Shown here piece by piece: positions 27,232 through 34,649 of a DNA stretch of 34,649 nucleotides. Under the pieces are notes generated by a model. It searched no databases. It saw only the letters and a program-made list of their open reading frames with translations, and was not told where the DNA came from. The translations under genes were made by a program, and so were the position numbers. The stretch is from Piscirickettsia salmonis LF-89 = ATCC VR-1361 (GTDB taxonomy: Bacteria > Pseudomonadota > Gammaproteobacteria > Piscirickettsiales > Piscirickettsiaceae). Position 1 is the first letter of the stretch; the number at the start of each line of letters is the position of its first letter. The stretch spans positions 1 through 34,649 of the forward strand of contig NZ_AMFF02000105.1 of assembly GCF_000297215.2 (NCBI RefSeq). The letters run 5' to 3'.

Positions 27232-28184
27232 TAGCCCATCCTTATTAAATTAACAATTTTTTCCATATGTTCTATGCCATAACGATGATCTATTGGTAAC
27301 GCCACTAAGTTTTCTGCTAAATACTGCTCAGCAATATTAAAGCTAGAGCCGCTATTCTCCCAATAACGAGCAACAAACACTTTATTTTTAATCATGTTTT
27401 CCCGTGAAAGTTTATTAGTTAACAATGGATAAACCATTGGGCCATGTATTAATTGAGTATCAAGGTTTAGTTCATTTAAGTGGCCTATTTTCTTATGCAA
27501 ATACATAAAGTTTTCTAGCCTAATTTTTCTAACCTTCTCAACGTCTATCAAATCAAGTAAGGATTGACTTGCTATAGACATTTTTTTAATTTTCAACTCA
27601 CCTACTTCTTTCTCATTATCTTTATATTTAAAATAACTCTCTAAATTATCATCAGTATTTTCATATAAAAAATCATATGAGCGACAATGGTCATCAAATG
27701 GTAATTTTTCATATATACGTCTAATTTCTCTAGAATTAAAACTTAAATAACCACCATCAGCAATGGGAAAAAATTTTCTTGGTGAGTAAAACGAGATATA
27801 ATTAAAATCACTATAAAATGCTTGGCAACAATCTATTATTAAGTTTTTTTTATAATCTAAATTATCTATATAACTATCTTTAATGCCAAAATAATTAACA
27901 TAAACAAAATAGTCATTTTCAGGGATTTTAATTGCAGGCTCTAAATTATGATTCACATGATAATAAACAACATCACAATGCTTATTAACTTCGCTCTTAA
28001 ATTTTTCACAGGTGTAATATGGCAAATAAATTTTATTAATTTTTAAAAATTTAATTAAAAATAATAAGCAATTCTTACCACTATTAAGCCTCAGCACATT
28101 GTTATAAATAGTAGGTCTTGCTACTAGAGAACAATGGTTAATAAAGCCTCCTATAGAATGATTATTTAAATATCTCATATTCAC
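27231..28184 (-). CDS. reduced DegT/DnrJ/EryC1-like PLP protein
   Basis: At 317 residues it is shorter than typical DegT-family sugar aminotransferases (about 370-400). Family landmarks persist: NLIIDCCQAF (Asp118 at the pyridoxal-ring position) and SFYSPRKFFPIADGGYLSF, where Lys137 sits at the Schiff-base site, six residues before the D(E)GG motif. Much of the N-terminal substrate region is shortened. It may be an aminotransferase, a PLP-dependent dehydratase or a non-catalytic relative. The start used is GTG at 28184 with AGAG 6 bases before it; an ATG at 28178 is possible. It overlaps the WbqC gene by 23 bases. Confidence 0.72.
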   Translation of the reverse strand: MNMRYLNNHSIGGFINHCSLVARPTIYNNVLRLNSGKNCLLFLIKFLKINKIYLPYYTCEKFKSEVNKHCDVVYYHVNHNLEPAIKIPENDYFVYVNYFGIKDSYIDNLDYKKNLIIDCCQAFYSDFNYISFYSPRKFFPIADGGYLSFNSREIRRIYEKLPFDDHCRSYDFLYENTDDNLESYFKYKDNEKEVGELKIKKMSIASQSLLDLIDVEKVRKIRLENFMYLHKKIGHLNELNLDTQLIHGPMVYPLLTNKLSRENMIKNKVFVARYWENSGSSFNIAEQYLAENLVALPIDHRYGIEHMEKIVNLIRMG

Positions 28185-28821
28185 AGGATACTCTTTTAAT
28201 TAAATCACTTGTATTAAAAACCATAATTTCATGGATTATTGAAAATGGGTGATCTATTTTACAATCAATAAATTCCGTCTCTAAACCATAATCATAAAAT
28301 TTATTTTTATCATAAAGGTTCTTACCACCAATAGAGTTGGCATAGTGATTACAGTTAAAATAGCGGCATATTTCAATAATTCTTTCATACCGACCTACTG
28401 CAGTCAAACTCAATTCAGATGATCTAAAAAATAATGTAGTAAAATTTAAATATTTAGATATATTAATAATTGCATTAATATTATAGTCAGCCAAATTATT
28501 TATATTATAATCTATCAAATCACAAATAACATTTAAATTATTTTTATAGTTAAATTTTAAGCGTTTTTTTAATTTATTTTTATAAAAAAATAATTTATTA
28601 CTATAAAAAACATCTTTTATTAAATCTACAGTTGAATTTCTTAACACTGGAAATGTAAATAATGATCTTTCACCATTTTCACTGATATAGTTTCTATTAT
28701 ACCAGTGTGATTTAGTATATTTAACATCATCATAAAAGACAAAAATATCAACTAAATTAATTAATTGAAAATAACCAAGATATGGGAATAAATAAGGCTG
28801 CATAATCGCAATTTTACTCAT
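28162..28821 (-). CDS. WbqC-like family protein
   Basis: The 219-residue product starts with IAIMQPYLFPYLGYFQLIN and FYDDVKYTKSHWYNRNYI, the signature of the WbqC family (PF08889), and keeps the later HYANSIGGKNLYD and GLETEFIDCKI segments. WbqC proteins occur in O-antigen and other sugar clusters and are thought to help add an acyl or amino-acid group to amino sugars; the chemistry is not firmly established for most members. Its ATG overlaps the methyltransferase stop by 4 bases. Confidence 0.88.
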   Translation of the reverse strand: MSKIAIMQPYLFPYLGYFQLINLVDIFVFYDDVKYTKSHWYNRNYISENGERSLFTFPVLRNSTVDLIKDVFYSNKLFFYKNKLKKRLKFNYKNNLNVICDLIDYNINNLADYNINAIINISKYLNFTTLFFRSSELSLTAVGRYERIIEICRYFNCNHYANSIGGKNLYDKNKFYDYGLETEFIDCKIDHPFSIIHEIMVFNTSDLIKRVSCEYEIFK

Positions 28822-29546
28822 AACTCACATATCGAGTAGATACTCGCCGCAAGCTCAGGATAGATATTACCTAATAAGTAACAGCCTTCGATAAATTCTT
28901 TATCAATAATTTGATGCTGCAAGCAAAGATCAAACTGATAGTTTGCTAAAGGTTTAAACATAACACCACCATTTTTTATTACCTTAAAACCAGCTTGTCG
29001 TAGCTCAAAATTTAAAATATCAAGACTAAATGTACTGTAATGCCCATGTACCTTCTCCGACTCTGTCACTGCATGATTGTAATCAATAATCCCCATGCAG
29101 GCCGCAATTTGTCTCGATGCCGCATATGCATTTGGCACAACAATAAACAACCGTCCTGAATCATTCAAATAATTTTTTAAACTCTCCAATAACTCTTTTC
29201 TATTTTTAATATGCTCATAAGAGTGGACCATGAAAATATGGTCCACTTTTACAGGCAATTCTAAATCTTCAAAAAACTGATTTATATAAATTATATTATC
29301 TATATTATTTTCACTGGCATTATTTTTTAATGTATTAATCGCAGCTATCGAAGCATCAACAGCATAAATATTATTAAAATGTTTAGCTATATTCTTAGTA
29401 AAATCACCATGATAACACCCCAACTCAATGGCATCTCCACCAGAGAAGTAAGGCCTTAAGTCTCTGACTAAATACTCCCTTAAAATATGATCAAAGTTAT
29501 GTTTATATTTAATTTTACTATCTTTTATTTCAGTGCTATTTTTCAT
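28818..29546 (-). CDS. class I SAM-dependent methyltransferase
   Basis: The 242-residue protein contains motif I AIELGCYHGDFTKNI, IYAVDASIAAINTL (strand 2 with acidic end), HIFMVHSYEHI (motif IV) and RLFIVVPNAYAA. These are typical of small-molecule and sugar methyltransferases of the Methyltransf_11/23 type. It overlaps its upstream neighbour by 11 bases and its downstream neighbour by 4. In this operon it probably methylates a sugar hydroxyl or an acyl substituent. Confidence 0.85.
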   Translation of the reverse strand: MKNSTEIKDSKIKYKHNFDHILREYLVRDLRPYFSGGDAIELGCYHGDFTKNIAKHFNNIYAVDASIAAINTLKNNASENNIDNIIYINQFFEDLELPVKVDHIFMVHSYEHIKNRKELLESLKNYLNDSGRLFIVVPNAYAASRQIAACMGIIDYNHAVTESEKVHGHYSTFSLDILNFELRQAGFKVIKNGGVMFKPLANYQFDLCLQHQIIDKEFIEGCYLLGNIYPELAASIYSICEL

Positions 29547-30282
29547 AGTCTATATACCATTCATCAAGGTTTTTAACAATCTTGCTTGATTTTCCAAGCA
29601 CTGCTTTATAAAACTCATTTTTCATATCATCAGGTAAATTTATATATATTTCACTATAATCTGCTTGTGGTTTAAAATATGACGGTGTGTAAGTTAATGT
29701 CAGAGCTCTTCTTTTATCTAAAGTTTCACTTATTCCCGCGCGGTGCCAAACATAAGAGTTAAAAAATAATACATCTCCAGCATTAGATAAAACCTGGATA
29801 TTATTTGTATTAAACTCATCAGCACTTGGCTTTTCTCTTACTTTGTGAGAACCGGGTAATATTTCTATCGCACCATTCACCTTAGAAAAAGGATCTAACA
29901 TAATTAACACATTCATCATTAATGGATAATTTTTAATATAATAATTAACATCTCGATGAATTTCTTTAAGATAACTATTTTTATCCATCGTTTTATTATT
30001 CACTGCACCGCCGAATGAATTTAAAATAAAGTTATTGTGATCAAAATAGTCATTTAATATTTTGCTATCGGCTAAACGCTCTAACACTCGCAGGAACCTA
30101 TAATCAACTAAGGGCAAATGATGAAAAACCCCCGGCTGCCGATAGGCTTGCCAAGGCTGATAAGCGACTTCACATTGATCTATAAGCTTCCTACATAAAT
30201 CTACTTCATCTTGGCTCAATAGATCTTTGATGATCAACCAACCTGCGGTTTCTAATTGGACTATCTCACTTACAATCTTCAT
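29536..30282 (-). CDS. phytanoyl-CoA dioxygenase (PhyH)-family hydroxylase
   Basis: This 248-residue enzyme is an Fe(II)/2-oxoglutarate-dependent dioxygenase. The iron ligands are visible as His109-Arg-Asp111 (KEIHRDVNYY) and His180 (YVWHRAG), with GSH at 144-146 and an Arg after RALTLTYTP able to bind 2-oxoglutarate. PhyH enzymes in sugar clusters hydroxylate acyl or sugar carbons, so this may add a hydroxyl to the substituent of the final glycan. It overlaps the aminotransferase gene by 17 bases and the methyltransferase gene by 11. The ribosome binding site is weak, in line with coupled translation. Confidence 0.86.
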   Translation of the reverse strand: MKIVSEIVQLETAGWLIIKDLLSQDEVDLCRKLIDQCEVAYQPWQAYRQPGVFHHLPLVDYRFLRVLERLADSKILNDYFDHNNFILNSFGGAVNNKTMDKNSYLKEIHRDVNYYIKNYPLMMNVLIMLDPFSKVNGAIEILPGSHKVREKPSADEFNTNNIQVLSNAGDVLFFNSYVWHRAGISETLDKRRALTLTYTPSYFKPQADYSEIYINLPDDMKNEFYKAVLGKSSKIVKNLDEWYIDYEK

Positions 30283-31318
30283 GGATATAGCCCAATACTG
30301 TATTAACCGCTGATAGGTTAATATTAAAATAAAAAGGAATAGAAACGATAGTTTGACTCAAATGTAATGCATTATTGCACTTGCGATCCAACAATTGCCA
30401 AATGCACCTAAACTCCATGTGCCCTTTTAATTGCCGCTTTAACTTTGCTATCTCGCCTTTATCTAGTTTTAATATGCAATTGGTAGTAATATACTCGTCA
30501 CTAAACTGACTCATAGCACCCAAACAGCGTTGATACGATTTTATTAACTTTTTCCAACATTGCCGATAATCATGCCATTCATCTAATAACGCATGACCTA
30601 CCGCTGCATGATACTCACTCATTTTTCCATTAATACCGACAACCGGCACCTGACGCTGCTCATCAATGCCAAAATTAGTGATTTTTTTTACTTTGTTAAT
30701 TAAGTCAGTATTTTCACTAAAAACTAAGCCACCTTCACCAATACCAAAGACTTTCGTTGCATGCAAACTAATAATAAAAGGCAACTTTGTTTTTTTACCC
30801 ACTTGCTTAAAGCTATCAAAACAAGCAGCACCATCAATAATCACAGCAATATTATAACGCTTAGAAAAATCTTCCCAAAGCGCAATATCAATCATCTTTC
30901 CAAATGGGCAGACAACAATCACCGCTGAAATTTCTTTATCCACTTCAACGCATTTTTTTACCTCATTGACATCCAGCGCCCAAGAGTCTAATTCAACATC
31001 CGCAAGCACCGGCTCCAATCCTGCAGCATTAATGGCTGCCATCGTACCAATAAACGTCCAAGCCGGCATCACGCATTTACTGCCGCGGGGCAACTCTAAT
31101 GCCAGTAAAGTACTAATAAGGCCCAAAGTGCCGCTCGCACAGGTAGCAACACCACCTTGTGGATAATTAAAATGCGCTGCAATACGTGTTTCAAAATCAC
31201 AAACTAATGGGCCACGATTGCTATACCACTGATTCTTATCGATTTGCTTTAAGTAAGGTGCCAGCTTGTCAAACCCTACAATTTCCGGAATAAAAAGCGG
31301 AATAGGTCGATCCCTCAC
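30266..31318 (-). CDS. DegT/DnrJ/EryC1/StrS-family sugar aminotransferase
   Basis: The 350-residue protein shows GGVATCASGTLGLIST (phosphate cup), CVMPAWTFIGTMAAINAAG, VIIDGAACFDS with Asp162 for the PLP ring, and SLHATKVFGIGEGG, where Lys189 forms the Schiff base. It resembles enzymes such as VioA or FdtB/QdtB that transaminate a dTDP- or UDP-keto-deoxysugar. It is the first gene of the glycan operon and uses GTG, with GAGG 5 bases before it. Genes for the preceding nucleotidyltransferase and dehydratase are not in the window. Confidence 0.9.
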   Translation of the reverse strand: MRDRPIPLFIPEIVGFDKLAPYLKQIDKNQWYSNRGPLVCDFETRIAAHFNYPQGGVATCASGTLGLISTLLALELPRGSKCVMPAWTFIGTMAAINAAGLEPVLADVELDSWALDVNEVKKCVEVDKEISAVIVVCPFGKMIDIALWEDFSKRYNIAVIIDGAACFDSFKQVGKKTKLPFIISLHATKVFGIGEGGLVFSENTDLINKVKKITNFGIDEQRQVPVVGINGKMSEYHAAVGHALLDEWHDYRQCWKKLIKSYQRCLGAMSQFSDEYITTNCILKLDKGEIAKLKRQLKGHMEFRCIWQLLDRKCNNALHLSQTIVSIPFYFNINLSAVNTVLGYIHEDCK

Positions 31319-31362
31319 AATAACCTCGATGAACCATTTGCTTCCATAGAGTGACTAATTAC

Positions 31363-31392
31363 AGTGTAGCTAACCCTACTTTAAACTCGCAA
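31363..31392 (-). promoter_or_regulatory. possible promoter of the glycan operon
   Basis: TTGCGA (31387-31392) and TACACT (31363-31368) on the minus strand are separated by 18 bases and match the sigma-70 boxes at four of six positions each. No sigma-28 site was seen before this operon. The match is weak. Confidence 0.28.
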
Positions 31393-31518
31393 ACCAATTC
31401 ACTTTTAATCTGTTATTTTTTTATCTCATTCACTCTCTAGCTAAGTCACTTACTCTTTGATAAACTGGTCTGATTTTTTCAAAAAGCACAGTGCATATAA
31501 ATAGCATTAGGTAACAAA

Positions 31519-32715
31519 ATGACAAACAAATCAAATAACCCAACAGCACTTATTTTGTTTTTCATCTTGCTAATTGTGCCAATTGGTCAAGTTACTATTG
31601 ATATTTACCTACCTTCTTTGCCTTATATCAGTCAAGAACTTGCCATCAGCACCAGCATTACACAATGGAGCCTTACAATTTACCTATTAAGCTCAGGACT
31701 ATCACAGTTTTTTTATGGACCGATTTCAGACAGCCTCGGCCGCAAACCAATTCTTTGCTGCGGCCTTATCATCTTTTTTATTGGCAGTTTAGTCTGCGCT
31801 CAGGCCCAAGGTGAGCTTTCTCTCTTAGCTGGGCGTTTATTACAAGGACTTGGCATCGGTGCAGGTGCGGTGATCAGTAATGCAATGGTGGGAGATCACT
31901 TTCATGGTATACGCTTAGCCAAAGTTACCTCTTTATCTTCTTTTGCTTACGGCATCTCACCTATTATTGCACCATTTATTGGCGGGCTAATTCAAACTCA
32001 CTTAGGCTGGCGGTTTAACTTTTACTTTCTTCTCATCATCACAGCGGCCTCATTATTGTTAGCAATTGCTTTACTGCCAGAGACACTCAATAAACAAAAT
32101 AAGCAACACCTTAATATCAAGACATTAAAACAAAACTATCTTAGCATCTTAACGCAAAAAATATTTTGGGGCTATGTGCTGTGCATGACATTAAGCTTTG
32201 CCATCAGCATCAGCTTTAATGTCATCGGTCCATTTTTACTACAACAAACCTTGCACTTTAGTCCAGCTGAGTTCGGTACCATTGCACTTAGCATCGGCGC
32301 AGCTTATCTCTTAGGCACATTAAGTAGTGGTCGCTTATTACATTTTTTCTCAAGCCAAGCACTGATTGCCGTCGGCAATTCGCTCATGTTAATTAGTGGA
32401 ATTAGTGGGCTTACCTGTGGGCTTATATTAGGAACCTCAACTTGGGGGCTCTTAATTCCACTTTATCTCTCACTCTATGCCTCTGGCTTAATCTTTCCCA
32501 ATTGCATGGCTGGTGCTCTTGCACTGACACGCAACATCGGTACCATCAGTGCGCTGCTTGGCCTTATTATCACCGCCGGTGTTGCTCTTATTAGTTTTCT
32601 AATCGCCTTTTTACCTGTCTACAGCCAACTGCCATTATCCTGCCTCATGGTTGCTCTACCCCTCTGCCAAATTATCTTCTACTATTTCTGGATCCGCCCA
32701 AACCCAGCAAAGTAA
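31519..32715 (+). CDS. Bcr/CflA-type MFS drug exporter
   Basis: The 398-residue inner-membrane protein has about twelve hydrophobic helices. The TIDIYLPSLPYISQEL motif in helix 1 and QFFYGPISDSLGRKPIL between helices 2 and 3 define the Bcr/CflA group of DHA1 multidrug exporters. Helix 4 has GRLLQGLGIGAGAV and helix 5 has YGISPIIAPFIGG (antiporter motif C region), which favours export in exchange for protons. AGGTAACAAA precedes the ATG. The substrate is unknown. It is a single gene divergent from the glycan operon, with no sign of a functional link. Confidence 0.9.
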   Translation: MTNKSNNPTALILFFILLIVPIGQVTIDIYLPSLPYISQELAISTSITQWSLTIYLLSSGLSQFFYGPISDSLGRKPILCCGLIIFFIGSLVCAQAQGELSLLAGRLLQGLGIGAGAVISNAMVGDHFHGIRLAKVTSLSSFAYGISPIIAPFIGGLIQTHLGWRFNFYFLLIITAASLLLAIALLPETLNKQNKQHLNIKTLKQNYLSILTQKIFWGYVLCMTLSFAISISFNVIGPFLLQQTLHFSPAEFGTIALSIGAAYLLGTLSSGRLLHFFSSQALIAVGNSLMLISGISGLTCGLILGTSTWGLLIPLYLSLYASGLIFPNCMAGALALTRNIGTISALLGLIITAGVALISFLIAFLPVYSQLPLSCLMVALPLCQIIFYYFWIRPNPAK

Positions 32716-32764
32716 AAACGCAATAACAATAAGCAAGCTTAGGTTTACACCTTCTCATGCACCT

Positions 32765-33886
32765 CTAAACGAGTGTATTTTGGCTTTGCCATGCCATAAT
32801 GCCACCCGCTAAATTTTCAACATCAAAGCCCGCCTGAGATAAGAGCTTTACTGCATGGGCACTACGTGCTCCAACTTTACAATAAACAATATAGTGCTGA
32901 TTTACATCAAGCGTGCTCATCTCTAACTGCCCTAAGGGCATATGCACGGTGTGGCCTGGAATCTCAATCAGCGCCCTCTCCCATAGTTCACGCACATCCA
33001 ATAACACAGCTCCCTGATTTAACCTGCTTTCCAACTCATCTGCACTGCACTCTGGCTCTCGTTCTAGTGCTGATTCTAACAGACAAGCAGCTTCACAGAC
33101 CTGCTGGTGCTTTTGCTCTTCTTCTAGCAACAATTGCGGAAAAGCAACGCTCTGCTGACACGCGGGGCAATCTTCATTGCGCTGCAGCTTCACCGATCTT
33201 ACGCTAAGCATCTTCGCATCAATCTGATGTAATACGGGTGCAATAACCTCTCCGAGTAAATAGTTCAACGCTAAAGAACACACCATGGTTCCAACCATCC
33301 CCGTCACTGCACCAAACACACCTGCCTCATTACAATTGGGCAACTCATCTGGCCTTGGCTTTTCTGGAAATAAGCAACGATAACAGCTATGATCTTTTGG
33401 CTGTAATAAAGCCAGCTGAGCTGAAAACTGAAAAACACTCGCGGAGATAAAAGGCTTATTCAACTGCACACAGGCATCATTGACTAGAAATCGCGTTGTA
33501 AAATTATCCGAACCATCAATCACCAAATCAAAAAACCGCATCACTTCTAGAGCATTGTCTATCGTTAAATTCTCATTAATCCCTTGTACCTGAATCATTG
33601 AGTTCTGTGCCTGCAAGCGCTGTTGCGCAGCCAAGGCTTTTGGTCTACCTAGGTCATCTTCAGTAAATAAAATCTGCCGCTGCAAATTCGAAGAATCAAC
33701 ATAATCATCATCCATCACCGCAAGATGCCCCACCCCCGCAGCAGCCAAATAGGTTAAGACAGGCGAGCCCACCCCCCCAGCACCAATGCATAACACACGT
33801 GCTTGCTTTAGCTTTTCTTGCCCTGCCACTCCTACACCAGGCAAGACAAAATGGCGAGCATAGCGCTCTAATTCAGCCGGCTTCAT
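32765..33886 (-). CDS. moeB: MoeB/ThiF-type adenylyltransferase with C-terminal rhodanese domain
   Basis: The 373-residue protein is an E1-like enzyme that adenylates the C-terminal Gly of a sulfur-carrier protein (MoaD or ThiS). Residues 1-245 hold ERYARHFVLPGVG, the ATP loop IGAGGVGSPV (34-43), MDDDYVDSSNLQRQILF, the zinc ligands C168/C171 and C240/C243, and Cys185 in PNCNEAGVFG. Residues about 285-373 form a rhodanese domain with Cys336 (YCKVGARS), which can carry persulfide sulfur. Such MoeBR/MoeZ-type fusions combine adenylation and sulfur transfer. Whether it serves molybdopterin, thiamine or both cannot be decided from this window. Confidence 0.9.
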   Translation of the reverse strand: MKPAELERYARHFVLPGVGVAGQEKLKQARVLCIGAGGVGSPVLTYLAAAGVGHLAVMDDDYVDSSNLQRQILFTEDDLGRPKALAAQQRLQAQNSMIQVQGINENLTIDNALEVMRFFDLVIDGSDNFTTRFLVNDACVQLNKPFISASVFQFSAQLALLQPKDHSCYRCLFPEKPRPDELPNCNEAGVFGAVTGMVGTMVCSLALNYLLGEVIAPVLHQIDAKMLSVRSVKLQRNEDCPACQQSVAFPQLLLEEEQKHQQVCEAACLLESALEREPECSADELESRLNQGAVLLDVRELWERALIEIPGHTVHMPLGQLEMSTLDVNQHYIVYCKVGARSAHAVKLLSQAGFDVENLAGGIMAWQSQNTLV

Positions 33887-34498
33887 AACATCCTACACCT
33901 TAGTTTTCCAAGTACTCTCTAATTAAATTCTTGGCCATTGTCGCAGCGAGAGAGTGTTTATGCAAACCTACACTTTAAATCAATGTATAATTTTTCTATT
34001 GAAAGCATGAGCTCTAATCATAGTCTTGATGCCAACCTTTTAACAGTTTTGAGATAGATAGTTAAGGTTCATAAACATTAAAAGGTTGTTTTTTAGTGGA
34101 TGCATAACTAGATTTTGCTATCAACTTGTAAGTCCTGAAAACATGCAAAGCGATAAAAACATATTCATCTAAAGTTGTGAATTAGCTAAGGCGGTTAGCG
34201 GCCTTCAACAGAGTCAAATTGCCAACGAAGGAGGCTATTGCTCTTAAGGTATATTACTGAAATTTCACAATATGATAAATATTTATAATATATTATTTGT
34301 ATGCAAAAATTTTACATTTAATTTATATAAACACAATAAAAAGCATAAATATTTCAATGTTTAAAACATTAATATTAAATCACTATAAGCAACGACTAAT
34401 ATTTTAGCCTTCACTACGATGAAGCAAAAGCAATAATAACATTGATTATATAAATCGCATTATTGCTTAAAATTTTAATAAAAACATAAGGAGACATC
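33887..34498. other. 612-bp gene-poor region
   Basis: No protein gene with a ribosome binding site was found here. The region holds a TATAAT at 33986-33991 without a good -35, the hairpin with U-run at 34033-34094, and a patch at about 34175-34230 with several short GC-rich inverted repeats (for example AAGGC...GCCTT). AT-rich sequence runs from 34255 to the small ORF. A small RNA or an old insertion remnant is possible. Confidence 0.4.
34033..34094 (+). terminator. long-loop hairpin followed by a U-run
   Basis: CAACCTTTTAA (34033-34043) pairs perfectly with TTAAAAGGTTG (34078-34088), followed directly by six T (34089-34094). The 34-base loop is long for a simple terminator and contains GTTAAGGTT, which can pair with the same left arm in an alternative fold. 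There is no plus-strand gene just before it, so it may end a small RNA or act as an attenuator. Confidence 0.45.

Positions 34499-34649
<151 letters not shown>

Noticed and set aside
34175-34230. GC-rich short inverted repeats considered as a tRNA or CRISPR
   Set aside because: No cloverleaf, no TTC loop, no acceptor stem, and no regularly spaced direct repeats.

Overview
The window looks like an AT-rich gammaproteobacterial chromosome. Many genes overlap head to tail by a few bases, most starts have GGAG-type ribosome binding sites, and three sigma-28 (FliA)-type flagellar promoters can be read. The AddAB-like pair, the two full-length FliC-type flagellins followed by flaG-fliD-fliS-fliT, and a dispersed GC-rich repeat would fit a relative of Piscirickettsia or Legionella. 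That placement is inference only; no 16S rRNA or marker gene is present.

Region 1 (1-8.5 kb): a minus-strand pair encoding an AddB-like nuclease (TIGR03623-type) and an AddA/RecB-like helicase-nuclease overlaps by 4 bases and is probably a double-strand-break end-processing machine. A plus-strand MFS sugar porter with its own sigma-70-type promoter follows, then a 77-residue zinc-ribbon protein with an acidic tail.

Region 2 (8.6-25 kb): after a DUF1338 enzyme comes a flagellar filament locus. On the minus strand, in transcription order, lie flagellin 1, flagellin 2, flaG, fliD, fliS, fliT, a TPR-methyltransferase and a second methyltransferase. A third, highly divergent flagellin-like gene lies beyond them behind its own sigma-28-like promoter. 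Two plus-strand paralogues that resemble O-GlcNAc transferases (TPR-like N-terminus, GT41/SPINDLY-like C-terminus) sit at the two ends of the flagellin-fliDST block. A 132-bp MITE-like element with about 30-bp inverted ends lies between flagellin 3 and one of these glycosyltransferases.

Region 3 (25-31.3 kb): a tightly overlapping minus-strand operon encodes a DegT-type sugar aminotransferase, a PhyH-type Fe(II)/2-oxoglutarate dioxygenase, a methyltransferase, a WbqC protein, a second reduced DegT-like protein, a GNAT acetyltransferase and a TPR-GT8-like glycosyltransferase. The last gene is split by about 170 bp of GC-rich repeat. Together with the two GT41-like enzymes and the fliDST-linked methyltransferases, this reads as a flagellin-glycan synthesis and attachment island. 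Biosynthesis of the basic nucleotide sugar must be encoded elsewhere.

Region 4 (31.5-34.6 kb): a Bcr/CflA-type drug exporter, a MoeB/ThiF-rhodanese fusion and a 0.6-kb gene-poor stretch. The stretch holds a large hairpin with a U-run and then a small ORF with a strong ribosome binding site, cut short by a second copy of the repeat sequence that splits the GT8 gene.
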